Source: Desulfatibacillum aliphaticivorans DSM 15576
Lineage (GTDB): Bacteria; Desulfobacterota; Desulfobacteria; Desulfobacterales; Desulfatibacillaceae
Reading direction: 5' to 3'
DNA: 21,922 nucleotides
Assembly (NCBI RefSeq): GCF_000429905.1
Contig: NZ_KE386984.1
Location: 1-21,922, forward strand
A program made the position numbers and the translations under genes. Under the pieces are notes generated by a model. The model was not told the DNA's origin, made no database searches, and saw only the letters and a program-made list of their open reading frames with translations. Of this stretch, positions 1 through 8,744 are shown piece after piece. Each line of letters begins with the position of its first letter. The first letter of the stretch is position 1.

Positions 1-207
1 CATCAGCCGCTTCTTCCAGTAATAAAACTGATGGAGCTTGAGACCGTGTTTTTGGCAATAGGCTTTTTGCGTAAGGCCGCTCTGGCGGCATCGGGCGAGG
101 TGATGCTCCCAGAACCGACGTTTGGCTTTGGGATCGGACAGGTCTTGGCTTGGTGCGAAAAAACGATCTTCTCGGCTCTTCGTCGGATAAATTGCTTCTT
201 GTGACAT
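1..207 (-). CDS. tnpA: IS66-family accessory protein TnpA (partial, runs off left edge)
   Basis: Reading the minus strand from the ATG at 205-207 gives 69 codons without a stop, continuing past the window edge. The peptide contains FWEHHLARCRQSGLTQKAYC followed by a stretch ending HQFYYWKKRL. This is the hallmark of the small IS66 Orf1/TnpA helix-turn-helix protein (W..H...W/CR.SGL.Q..YC...GL....FYYW). A good ribosome-binding site, AAAGGAGAT, lies just upstream on the minus strand (211-219). In IS66 elements TnpA is followed by TnpB and the DDE transposase TnpC; these would lie outside the window to the left. Only the N-terminal part is visible, so whether the element is intact cannot be judged. 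Confidence 0.85.
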   Translation of the reverse strand, partial: MSQEAIYPTKSREDRFFAPSQDLSDPKAKRRFWEHHLARCRQSGLTQKAYCQKHGLKLHQFYYWKKRLM

Positions 208-286
208 GGAATCTCCTTTCAAAAGATGGAAATTCTTATGCCACATCCCAACCACCCCGTGAAGATGCGGTTGTTTAGACGGTTAC
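1..286 (-). mobile_element. Left end of an IS66-family insertion sequence
   Basis: The tnpA start lies about 80 nt inside a minus-strand sequence that begins GTAACCGTCTAAAC at 286. IS66-family terminal inverted repeats usually begin with GTAA, so 286 is proposed as the outer end, with 287-294 (GTTATTAG) as one copy of the expected 8-bp target duplication. The family call comes from TnpA. The exact end is an inference, because the other terminus is not in the window. Confidence 0.5.
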
Positions 287-417
287 GTTATTAGTGCTTT
301 GTGGTGAAGACATTATAACATAAAAAGGAGCTTCAGACCCTCTTTTTTTGACCTCTTAACCGGACAGTAGTGAAAATGCAACCAATAATTATTAAAAAAA
401 GTACTGTACCTCTAACG
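287..417. other. Noncoding gap between IS66 end and Rhs stop; A+T rich, one -10-like box
   Basis: No credible gene is seen here. On the minus strand a perfect TATAAT (312-317) sits upstream of the insertion sequence and could drive tnpA, but no convincing -35 hexamer lies 16-18 nt before it. A run reading TGTCCGGTTAAGAGG on the minus strand (354-368) resembles the outer end of some insertion sequences, but no partner copy is visible. No immunity-gene-like frame follows the Rhs gene in this gap. Confidence 0.4.
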
Positions 418-2484
418 CTATTCATCACTATTACTCCTTGACTTTACGAGTTGCATGAACGATATCGAAAACTCCTTAAAATCATCACCTTCCTGCAAAT
501 ACTCAAAACGATTTATCTTTCTTAGATCATGGATAATGTGCTGACCGTTGATAAAAGGAGGACTTTCAATATCAACAGTAACATTGCCAAAATCCCCTTC
601 TGTTCGTAAATACCAAATTGCCCTGTTTAATCCTCTTTGATCTTCAGTTTGTGAGTAGTGGAGTCTCCCATTGATCTTATGTTCCAGTCTTGCATTAGTT
701 CTATCTTTGTTTTCCCACTGATAAATCCCTGTAAAGTCTTGATACCCTAGTTCCAAAGTTTCTCGATCTCCCACGAGAACGCCGGCAATAGCTCCTGCAG
801 TCCATGCATAATCACTGCCCCCCCCGTATGTAGGGAACTCGGGAACATCATTATTGTAATTAAAGTAAAAGTTGTCTGCTCTGAAACCTATGAAACCATC
901 TCTCGTCGCTTCAACATTTGAATTGTAGTTAAAAGACTGCCCCCAGGTTAGTGAATTTCTAAAATTATTATCGATGGCTGATTTTGTGTGGTAATTGAGA
1001 GTGTAAGAAGGAACCGCCCCACCCTGTCCATTACCTAAAATCGCATACATTGATCCCGTTATATCAAAACCATATGGATAGAACCTTTTTCCCCCATATT
1101 TACTCTCAACAACAGAAGTACCTAAGCCATCGGTATAAAATCTAAAATTAAAATCTCCTTTTACCAAAAGATCGTCACATAGCCCCTGCTGTGCGCTCCC
1201 AACTATTCTAAGCGAACTGATATGAAACTTTCCACTTCTACTAAAGCCCAGTCCAATATAGAACTCCGCTCCAAAAACAGGACCGTTCCCTCCTGAAAGG
1301 CCTAATATGTCATACAGACCAATAGGACTATTCTTTATATACGCATTTAAATTGATGCCCCCTTTATACCCAAAAGGGTCTCTCCTGACCCACCTGCCAA
1401 GATCGACATCCAGATACCTGTAGCCGTAATAATAGAGGCCCGTCTGCTGGTCCATGGGCTTGGTGGAGAAGCGGTAGGGGTTCTGGTTGGCCTTGGAACC
1501 TTGTGCGTTGATGAGGCGTCCAAAGGGGTCATACTCGTAAGCTGCGTCGATTGTTCCATCGGCGGCATTGACAAGCTGCCCCACGTTTCCATTGGCGTCA
1601 TACAGGAAGAAATCGACCTCAGATTCATTATCCACCACGGCAATCAGACCGCCCACTCCTCCAGCGCCCTGCAAGCTCTGGCTTAGATCGAGGCCCCAAA
1701 TGTAGGATGTCGTTTCTTCAGAGCCGTCCGAGGCCAACACCACTTTTTCCTGGATGCGGTTCCAGCCTTCCCAAATGGAGGTCGAGGTGGAAACTAAAGA
1801 CCACTCGCCTGATGAATAGACATAATTCTGTTTGAGGTATCTTCTGCCCTTGTAGTCGTAGGCAAAAGCGACCTTTGTATCCCCAATCACGGGAGCCAGC
1901 GGCGCTACTTCGACCAGCCTGTTCTCGCAATTGAAGACGTACTGTACGCCGTCCTTGTGAATCAAATTGCCGTCATCGTCGTAATCAAGGGAGATGCTGT
2001 CGCCGCCCTTAGAGATTGACTCGTATTGGTTCAGGCTGCTGGTCACATAGGTGCTGGTAATGGGCGCACTGGCGCTGATGTCGTAATCCTGTTGTGCATT
2101 GATGCGGTTGCCGATGGGGTCATAATCGTAAGCCCTTGCTTCATCGTTGACCTGGGATGCAGTGTCAATAATGCTGGTCCCCAAGTAGCGATTGGAGGCT
2201 GTAAGCTCATTCCTGGAGTTATACCCATAGATATTAAACGCAGGCTCGTCAAAGGCTGTCCCGCTGTTTGTTACGCTGGTTCTCCTGCCGAGGGCGTCGT
2301 AGCCGTAACCGTATTGGGAAACGGTCTCCGTTCCATATTGGTTGGTTACCAGGGTTTTTACGTTCCGATAGAAAAACAAGCCCCCGGCGGCAAACTTTTT
2401 GCAAAAAGTTTGATCAAAAAACCTCCAATGGCGCTGGCGCACAAACCGCAAAGGCCCGTTGCCGCAAACACTCTCAAATGTCAA
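418..2484 (-). CDS. Rhs-core protein, 5'-truncated, with C-terminal toxin-like tip
   Basis: The open frame is 688 codons but its only upstream start is a TTG inside a palindromic repeat. Residues 1-41 are translated repeat sequence, not Rhs. From about residue 42 the protein shows YD repeats (YGYDALGRR, YDYDPIGNR, YDDDGNLI, YDANGNV, YEYDPFGRL) and then the Rhs-associated core, PYRFSTK...TGLYYYGYRYLD..LGRWVRRDPFG, with the boundary at about residue 396 (DILGL where DPxGL is usual). Rhs proteins of this kind are delivered to other cells and carry a variable toxin at the C-terminus. Here residues 397-688 (about 418-1296 on the DNA) are aromatic- and glycine-rich, visibly more AT-rich than the core, and vaguely resemble the polymorphic toxin type 23 family (YGGGSDYAWTAGA...LELGYQDFTG). 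No signal peptide or N-terminal delivery module is present, so this is probably the surviving 3' part of a larger rhs gene. The core is certain; the toxin family is tentative. Confidence 0.8.
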   Translation of the reverse strand: MTFESVCGNGPLRFVRQRHWRFFDQTFCKKFAAGGLFFYRNVKTLVTNQYGTETVSQYGYGYDALGRRTSVTNSGTAFDEPAFNIYGYNSRNELTASNRYLGTSIIDTASQVNDEARAYDYDPIGNRINAQQDYDISASAPITSTYVTSSLNQYESISKGGDSISLDYDDDGNLIHKDGVQYVFNCENRLVEVAPLAPVIGDTKVAFAYDYKGRRYLKQNYVYSSGEWSLVSTSTSIWEGWNRIQEKVVLASDGSEETTSYIWGLDLSQSLQGAGGVGGLIAVVDNESEVDFFLYDANGNVGQLVNAADGTIDAAYEYDPFGRLINAQGSKANQNPYRFSTKPMDQQTGLYYYGYRYLDVDLGRWVRRDPFGYKGGINLNAYIKNSPIGLYDILGLSGGNGPVFGAEFYIGLGFSRSGKFHISSLRIVGSAQQGLCDDLLVKGDFNFRFYTDGLGTSVVESKYGGKRFYPYGFDITGSMYAILGNGQGGAVPSYTLNYHTKSAIDNNFRNSLTWGQSFNYNSNVEATRDGFIGFRADNFYFNYNNDVPEFPTYGGGSDYAWTAGAIAGVLVGDRETLELGYQDFTGIYQWENKDRTNARLEHKINGRLHYSQTEDQRGLNRAIWYLRTEGDFGNVTVDIESPPFINGQHIIHDLRKINRFEYLQEGDDFKEFSISFMQLVKSRSNSDE
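2391..2412. repeat. 22-bp perfect palindrome within a dispersed-repeat-like segment
   Basis: The arms CAAACTTTTTG and CAAAAAGTTTG form a perfect 22-bp palindrome, flanked by the C/G-rich stretch CCCCCGGCGG on one side and TGATC on the other. It falls exactly where recognisable Rhs sequence begins. It looks like a dispersed intergenic palindromic element or terminator-like hairpin that marks the breakpoint of the truncated rhs gene. Confidence 0.7.
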
Positions 2485-2561
2485 AGAACCGGTTGCAGCC
2501 CCCGCAATACAGGCTGCTAAGCTGTTTGGAAGAAGCGTTAAAACAAATACATGAGTGCAAA

Positions 2562-3977
2562 TTATTCGCTTGTCTGCATGGCGGCAAAGTCGGTTTGCAT
2601 TTGCTCCAGCGTCTCCAGGTACAGGGTCTCTTCCGGCTGGAGAGAAACCGCCTGCTCCATGTCTTCAATGGCGCCTTCGAAATCCCCAAGCAGCCATTTG
2701 AGCTTGCCCCTTGCCCACCAAATCAGGTGGCGGGAAGAGTCTTCGGAAAGCATTTCATCGGCTGAGCCTTTCAACTCATTGGCCATTTCCAAATAGGCTT
2801 CCTTATTAGGCTTCGCTTTAAGAGCTTTCTCTATGTCTTCGATGGCGCCGACATATTGGCCTGAGCCCCATCTGTATTCTGATCTTAGCCAGTTAGACTC
2901 ATGGTCTGTGGGATCGGTTTCCAAAATGGATGTCAGGGTGTCTATCTGCCCTTTATTCTTCATGTAATAGACTTCTTCGGGAGTCTTGCCGATGTACGAG
3001 ACCTCTTTTTCGGCTTCTTCTTTTAAGTTTCGGCACCAGAGCACGTGGGGCTGATAATAATCGGAAGGGAATAATTCCAAGGCTTTGGTCGCATCAGCCA
3101 GAACGCCTTCCCAGTCCTCCAGTTCTTTTCGCAACTGGGCGCGTTCGAAATAGAGCGTTGGATTGTCGGGATTCCTCTCAATGGCGTTTGAATATGATTG
3201 TTCTTTCTCAGCAATTCCCGATCGCAACATTGCAGAGTATTCGGCCATATCCGTCTCAAATCCGGCGCTATCTCCAATATGACTTCTGGCATTTGCCCTC
3301 CTTCTAAAATCCTCTGGATCTGGGTTCTCTCCAAATGCCTGAATGCAAGCTGTATATGTTTCGATTGCTCCGCCCCAATCCCCTTGTTGTTCTTGGGAAT
3401 GGGCTTTGGCATAAAAAACCACTCTCTCCCCTTGGCCATTAACCATGCTAAAATACCGATCAAAGTCCAAAAGCGCCCCTGCATGATCTTCCAAGGTATA
3501 CCCTTTGTAAGCTCCTCTTTCTGCGTAAAGGTCTGGGTTATTTGGATCTTTAGCGATGTCTTCATTGTAGGATTCAGTGACCCTATCATAACCGGAAGAC
3601 TTAATCTCTTTTCGGAGCAATTCATCGGCTAAGGCTCCATCCTCATCCCCAAGTCCTCTTTTGACAGACGCTCTAATGTTTAGGGCTTCCACATTTTTAG
3701 GGTCCAATATGAGGGCTTGATTCAAATCCTGCATCGCACTGTCAAAGTCTCCCTTTCTGAAATATGCATACCCACGAACAACCAAAATATCCGCATCTTC
3801 AGGGTAGTCTTTTAACATTTCAGTCAAACAGGAAATGGTGTACTCAGGAGTGGCGCCAACAAAAAAACAGGCCTGTAGATCCTCCTCATAACTACCCGCC
3901 ACTCCTAAGTTCACAGGGACGTAAAGAAATAGAAGCAAAGCCGATATAGTTAATTTTATTCGAAAGTTATAGTGCAT
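2562..3977 (-). CDS. Secreted tetratricopeptide-repeat protein
   Basis: The product is about 471 aa when started at the ATG at 3975-3977. That start is preferred over an upstream TTG (4010) because AGAGAGGTAA lies just before it and the protein then opens with a typical Sec signal peptide (MHYNFRIKLTISALLLFLYV...GVAG). The mature part is built of TPR-like helical pairs, for example RGYAYFRKGDFDSAMQDLNQ followed by ALILDPKN, then ERAQLRKELEDWEGVLADATKALELFPSD, of which only the pattern matters (W/Y-L-G-A-Y-A-P), and finally WWARGKLKWLLGDFEGAIED. At least five such units are visible. TPR arrays mediate protein contacts; the partner here is unknown. The gene starts 42 nt after the stop of the giant upstream gene and is followed by the Rhs fragment, so it probably belongs to the same transcription unit and may act with the exported neighbours. 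No enzymatic motif is seen. Confidence 0.85.
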   Translation of the reverse strand: MHYNFRIKLTISALLLFLYVPVNLGVAGSYEEDLQACFFVGATPEYTISCLTEMLKDYPEDADILVVRGYAYFRKGDFDSAMQDLNQALILDPKNVEALNIRASVKRGLGDEDGALADELLRKEIKSSGYDRVTESYNEDIAKDPNNPDLYAERGAYKGYTLEDHAGALLDFDRYFSMVNGQGERVVFYAKAHSQEQQGDWGGAIETYTACIQAFGENPDPEDFRRRANARSHIGDSAGFETDMAEYSAMLRSGIAEKEQSYSNAIERNPDNPTLYFERAQLRKELEDWEGVLADATKALELFPSDYYQPHVLWCRNLKEEAEKEVSYIGKTPEEVYYMKNKGQIDTLTSILETDPTDHESNWLRSEYRWGSGQYVGAIEDIEKALKAKPNKEAYLEMANELKGSADEMLSEDSSRHLIWWARGKLKWLLGDFEGAIEDMEQAVSLQPEETLYLETLEQMQTDFAAMQTSE

Positions 3978-4019
3978 ATTTACCTCTCTTTGTTTTGGCG
4001 AAACATTCAAAATACAAAA

Positions 4020-7000
4020 TTATTTTTCAATTTTCCATTGTTGAAGCGCTTCCGCCAATGACTGGTTATGCAACTGAACAGGGTTCCCTCTTAAGTATAC
4101 TCTTTCTCCGTCCTTTCCTCCTGCATAGCGCCCTGATGGGCCTGGCGGCCCAAAAGTAAAGGCTGTCCAAGGAAGGGTATACCGGCGTTTGACATATCCC
4201 CATCGTCCAAGAAAAGTATCCAACCATTCATTTCCACTCAAAGGTGAAAGTGAGTACTTTATTGGATTCCTACATGTTTTGTCATAAGCCAAAAACGCAT
4301 TGTAATTGTACTGGCACTCCGTGCCTAATTTAGTAAACTCATCGACGTCTATAAGAAGGTCTGCCGCAAAATAGGTAGCATGAGCTCCCATTGCAATAAA
4401 TACAACCAAACGTTGATCATTGTAATCGTGAGCTACTATTTCGGGAATAGAGACTGAATTTCCATTCCATGCACCGTGCTCTACAAATTTTTGTTGCCAG
4501 GCTTCCAGTGAAGGAGTTCCAACATTTCGATACCATGGAAGCGTCTGTGCATAGTAATGCTGAGAGGCGGTTGCTGAATAGGAAACTAGCCAATTCGATT
4601 TTTCGGCGAAATTATTTGGGTGCTTATAACGAATTGCTATATGACAGTGCTCCATATCTCCCTCATGTTCAACTTCTGGACCATATAACTCATTTATTTT
4701 TTTGCCTGGAATATTATGCGCTCCGGTACTAAAATTCTCAAACATCCAAAACTGCAAAAAAAGAAAGTCTTGAGAATCAGTTCTGTTTACTGAATGATAA
4801 ATTGTTTGTGATCCTGGATTAGTTTTGAAAACACCAATTTGCCATTTTGGATACTTATCCCATTCACCACGTGAAACTTCATTGTCATCGAAAAGATCCA
4901 AAAAATCAAATTCTTGGAAAGGTAATGATGAATTTGGATAGTCTGGTCTTTGAGAAACTGGTACACGGATTCCAGTTCCCCACCAGCGCCTGACGATAGG
5001 TTCACTGTTATCAGGGTCTATCAATTCAACGCTTTTTTCGTCTGATGACACCTCAAAGTTACCGCTATTTGAAAAATTATGAAACTCTGCAATATTTGTT
5101 GGTTGTCCAATATCACGTGGATCCATATGCACTATCAACCGATGCTTCCAAAACAGATCGTGGACGGCCAGACATTCCTGGGGGCATTGCCAGCCCCGGA
5201 CGTCCTCATCCCCGTCTTTGATGTCCGTGGGAGGAAAGGCGGCGCCGCCATCCACCTGGACTTCCAACTGAATCCTGTAAAATCCGGGATTGTCGGTGGA
5301 ACTGGTATCCTGGGGCAAGGGAGGCGTCCAGGTGACGTGAAGGTTTTTTCCGGTCAGAAATCCTCCATTATCTTTGGGGCATTCAATGGTTTCCGGTCTT
5401 CCATCCATACCGGTGTAAATTTTAATTTTCGCCCTGCTCACCGGCAATCCTTCCGGTAAGATTTTATAATAAATATCCAGGTCTTGATGGTCGCTGTTCT
5501 CCCTAAGGAAATAATTATCGCACTCGCCCCGTCCGTCAGGGACATCCGCAAGTGCGTATTGCGGAACCTTGTCCTGAAAGGAGCGATGCACGGGAACAAG
5601 ATTAGTGCTCAAGGACTTGATTTCATTGCCCGTACCGGCGTTCAGGACAATTTCCGCCGTGTATTCCTTTTCCAGGTTAAACCGGGTTCCTTTGGCGAGT
5701 GTGACATGGTTTTCACCCGAAGCTGAACAGTTTCCGTAAGTATACAAATGGCCGTCTTCGTAAACATTGATCTGAGCAGACAGCGCCGTATAGTCTTCGG
5801 GTAAAATGGTATATGTAATGGGGGTATCTTCCAAAACATACCCATCCTCATCCACCAGAAAATAGACGTTCTCCTTTACAGCTTCCTCCCACTTCACATC
5901 CACCAGCCACCGGGTTGTGGATACCGTATAGTCGGAGCGAGCGTACGTGCGATAACAATAGCCGGTATCATCATAATGGCCGCACCCTAAAAAACAAAGC
6001 CTCTTAACGGCTCCGGAATAAAAGTCAATGACGTGTTTTTTAGGGGTAAAGCCCATGGAATACCGGTAGTTTATTATGTATGCATCTTCGTCTATCAACT
6101 CGGAAGGTATTTGTTTATCGTTAACAAAAATTTTGTATCCGCCTTCCTCAATGCCATTGTCCGGCGGAATGGCATAATGGCTTATGGGAAAGATAGAATA
6201 TCTCTTAAGAGGCCAGCACATACCCCAATTATGTTGAATTTCTTCAATAATGCAATAATGCTTGAGCATTATATCCGTTGTGGCTTCGACAGGCTCATCG
6301 CCTGCCTTTGGAGGAGGCGGAATCGGAATGGCGTTAATGATATTACCGAACTTGTCGACATAAGAGCGTGTTTCAATCCCGAGATTTATGGTGCCAGGTC
6401 CAGTGGTATATGTGTCTTCATCAAAAAAAATGCATGCTCCGTGATCATGCGTTTTGAAATCAATCGTCTCACTAAAATCCATACAGGCCACCCGCACCGG
6501 GTATGTCGCCTCCCAATAATCGCCGACAAATACCTGAACAGCGGCCGCTCCAATATCGGAATTCACGATTCTTTCTTGCTGGCCTGAACAGTCGCCGTAG
6601 GACGGGATGTTGTTGTCAAGGCACGGGGCATAAGCGTCAACAAGCTCGGCCTTAGTAATGTCGCCTCTATAATAATCGCATCTTTTGGTTCGCTCCAAAG
6701 CCGTAAATGTAACGGGTTCGTTTGAAACAAAGTTGCCGTACTGATCCTTGATAAGAACCTGAAGCGGTCCCGCCCAAGTGTATATATGATAATTTCTATC
6801 GTCGCCGGTGGGTTGAACAATTTCCATTTGAGCAGCTTCGTCAGGCGCGGCCCATGCCTGGAAGGGACTGACCGACTCCCCGCTTTCCAGGGAGGCGTAA
6901 AGCAAATGATGTCCGTACTGGGTGTAGTACTGATCTCCTTTACTTATTCCATAAACAGGATTGTCGCTTGTGGAAGTACTCATCTTCCACAGAACCTCAG

Positions 7001-8723
7001 CATATCCATTATCGTCGGTTTTAACCGTGGTTTGCGAGGCTCCTTCTCCTTCTCCGTCACTACCAGGAGCAAAAAGGCTTCCATGGTATGGAGGAACTTC
7101 AAAGGTCACATCAGCACCGGAGACCGCATTCCCCTCATCATCCGTCACTTTAACTTGGGGATTTGACTCCAATACTTGGTTGACTACACCAAAATTCCCG
7201 TCAGTGTCTAAAATTTTTTGAATGTGCGAGGCCTTGGAAGGATCGTCCTGCACGGCCTCGCCGCTCATGCTTTCCACGGGTGTGTAAGAAGGAAGAATGA
7301 TGGTGTTGGCGCCCGCGATCATGCCGGAGAGCATCCAGCCGCTTTCGCCGGTCTGGGGATCGGTTTTAAGATATCCCACGCCGGTCCAGTCATCGGCGGC
7401 CATTTCCTGTTCCGGGACCACGACTTCGTAGCCCTGATTCACGGCGTTGCGAATGTCGGCGATGACTTCATCGGAAAAGGGAAGCGTGGAGATAAGGTCA
7501 TCCTCGTTATCCGCATTTATGGTCAGCAAAGGGATCTGGAGCGAGCTGGCCAGGCCCAACAGCCGGGCCGTGGACATGGCCGGAACGTCAAAGGCTTCGG
7601 TGAGAACCACATCCTCCAGAATCGACCCCTGCATGCTGGAGTAATACATAAAAGCGGTGATGGCCTGGCCGGAATCGTCCCCGGCAGCCGCCGGAGAAAC
7701 CGAAGTGCAACGCAGGTCCGCGTCCACATACACGCCTTTCCAGTCAAAGCCGTGGGGAGCACCTAATAGATCGGTGACGTTCACCATGCTGCCAACCACA
7801 ACCAGGGTGGGAACGGGTCTTGATATGCACAAGCGCAGGAGCGAGGCCAATTCATCCTCGGCCTGATTCCACTGATCCACGTAACTCACGGCGACTTCCT
7901 GGAGAATCCTGGCTGCGTTTTTGTCCTCGTCAGCCACGGTTTTCAGGGACTCCGCCTTTTGGGAGAAGACGCCAAGATAAGCGCGGGCGCCGTTGACCAT
8001 AGCGTTTGATACGGCGATTTCTCCGTTGGGGGAAATGAACGTAATATCCAGGGAATAATCCTCGCCCACCGGGTAGCCGTCCCGGGCGACAGCCATGCTT
8101 TCACCGCCGACTTTCAGCACGGGCCGCAGGTTGACCATATAAGCCGGGGTATTGCCCAGGCCGCCGTAGGAATTGATGATCTCCTGATCCTCCACGGTTT
8201 CCGGCTCATGCTCCATGAGAACCTGCTGGTTGGAAAGGGCGTGGACGTTCAGGGTGACGTCAAAAAGCTCCTCGCCCTCCGGGCCTTTGGCCACAAACCG
8301 GGCCTGATGCACCAGATCCGAAGGCAAGTCCGCGTATTCGCCCGTAACTGCGATCTGCCGGAACTGGAGGCTGGACGGGACGATGTTCAAAATCTCCTCG
8401 TTCAACTCCCGGGAGCTGAGCACGGCGGTGTATTCCCCGCTATCAGCCAGGGCGGTTTGCACCTGGGTTTGGAGGAAGTCCAGAGGGGTTTCGTCCCGGT
8501 ATGTCTGCAGATATTCGTCCGCGACGGTCGGCAGGTCCACGTCCTGAGGAAAATCCAGGGGCGTGTTGAACGTGTATCCCGCGGCCTTGATGCTGGAATC
8601 CAGGCCCAGCCAGGAAGGACCGTGGCCGTCCATGGCCGCGCCGCGATAGTTGGCGTAAGGAATCTGGGTTTCCACCCAAATGTGCTCTATACGATAATTG
8701 GCGACTATTCCTCCTTGAATCAC
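4020..8723 (-). CDS. Giant multidomain protein: transglutaminase C-terminal half, Ig-like repeats, Vps62-like end
   Basis: The frame is 1567 codons from a GTG at 8721-8723 to TAA at 4020-4022. The first ~45 residues contain RIEHIWVETQ (H14) and LGLDSS (D42), the His and Asp of a transglutaminase fold whose first half lies in the upstream frame. These two pieces are in the same reading frame, separated by a TAG and seven codons, so this is best read as the downstream part of one broken gene. Around residues 505-575 and 640-680 are bacterial Ig-like (Big_1-type) units, with QVKVTDDEGNAVSGADVTF, TDDNGYAEVLW and VLIKDQYGNFVSNEPVTF. Near residues 1350-1450 the pattern HEGDMEHCHIAI followed by VVFIAMGAHATYF resembles the Vps62/DUF946 family. 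The middle is cysteine-rich and unassigned. No convincing ribosome-binding site precedes the GTG; a GGAGG lies after it. The C-terminal quarter (about 4020-5150) is more AT-rich than the start. An extracellular or envelope role is likely. Confidence 0.8.
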   Translation of the reverse strand: MIQGGIVANYRIEHIWVETQIPYANYRGAAMDGHGPSWLGLDSSIKAAGYTFNTPLDFPQDVDLPTVADEYLQTYRDETPLDFLQTQVQTALADSGEYTAVLSSRELNEEILNIVPSSLQFRQIAVTGEYADLPSDLVHQARFVAKGPEGEELFDVTLNVHALSNQQVLMEHEPETVEDQEIINSYGGLGNTPAYMVNLRPVLKVGGESMAVARDGYPVGEDYSLDITFISPNGEIAVSNAMVNGARAYLGVFSQKAESLKTVADEDKNAARILQEVAVSYVDQWNQAEDELASLLRLCISRPVPTLVVVGSMVNVTDLLGAPHGFDWKGVYVDADLRCTSVSPAAAGDDSGQAITAFMYYSSMQGSILEDVVLTEAFDVPAMSTARLLGLASSLQIPLLTINADNEDDLISTLPFSDEVIADIRNAVNQGYEVVVPEQEMAADDWTGVGYLKTDPQTGESGWMLSGMIAGANTIILPSYTPVESMSGEAVQDDPSKASHIQKILDTDGNFGVVNQVLESNPQVKVTDDEGNAVSGADVTFEVPPYHGSLFAPGSDGEGEGASQTTVKTDDNGYAEVLWKMSTSTSDNPVYGISKGDQYYTQYGHHLLYASLESGESVSPFQAWAAPDEAAQMEIVQPTGDDRNYHIYTWAGPLQVLIKDQYGNFVSNEPVTFTALERTKRCDYYRGDITKAELVDAYAPCLDNNIPSYGDCSGQQERIVNSDIGAAAVQVFVGDYWEATYPVRVACMDFSETIDFKTHDHGACIFFDEDTYTTGPGTINLGIETRSYVDKFGNIINAIPIPPPPKAGDEPVEATTDIMLKHYCIIEEIQHNWGMCWPLKRYSIFPISHYAIPPDNGIEEGGYKIFVNDKQIPSELIDEDAYIINYRYSMGFTPKKHVIDFYSGAVKRLCFLGCGHYDDTGYCYRTYARSDYTVSTTRWLVDVKWEEAVKENVYFLVDEDGYVLEDTPITYTILPEDYTALSAQINVYEDGHLYTYGNCSASGENHVTLAKGTRFNLEKEYTAEIVLNAGTGNEIKSLSTNLVPVHRSFQDKVPQYALADVPDGRGECDNYFLRENSDHQDLDIYYKILPEGLPVSRAKIKIYTGMDGRPETIECPKDNGGFLTGKNLHVTWTPPLPQDTSSTDNPGFYRIQLEVQVDGGAAFPPTDIKDGDEDVRGWQCPQECLAVHDLFWKHRLIVHMDPRDIGQPTNIAEFHNFSNSGNFEVSSDEKSVELIDPDNSEPIVRRWWGTGIRVPVSQRPDYPNSSLPFQEFDFLDLFDDNEVSRGEWDKYPKWQIGVFKTNPGSQTIYHSVNRTDSQDFLFLQFWMFENFSTGAHNIPGKKINELYGPEVEHEGDMEHCHIAIRYKHPNNFAEKSNWLVSYSATASQHYYAQTLPWYRNVGTPSLEAWQQKFVEHGAWNGNSVSIPEIVAHDYNDQRLVVFIAMGAHATYFAADLLIDVDEFTKLGTECQYNYNAFLAYDKTCRNPIKYSLSPLSGNEWLDTFLGRWGYVKRRYTLPWTAFTFGPPGPSGRYAGGKDGERVYLRGNPVQLHNQSLAEALQQWKIEK

Positions 8724-8744
8724 GGGCTCGCAGGGGATTCCCGC

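Noticed and set aside
354..372. TGTCCGGTTAAGAGG-like run resembling the end of a second insertion sequence
   Set aside because: Only one copy is seen, no transposase lies next to it, and the family could not be named; mentioned only in the description of the gap.
3978..4010. Upstream TTG start for the TPR protein
   Set aside because: Starting at the ATG at 3977 gives a proper signal peptide and uses the AGAGAGG ribosome-binding site; the TTG adds an unlikely hydrophilic extension before the signal peptide.
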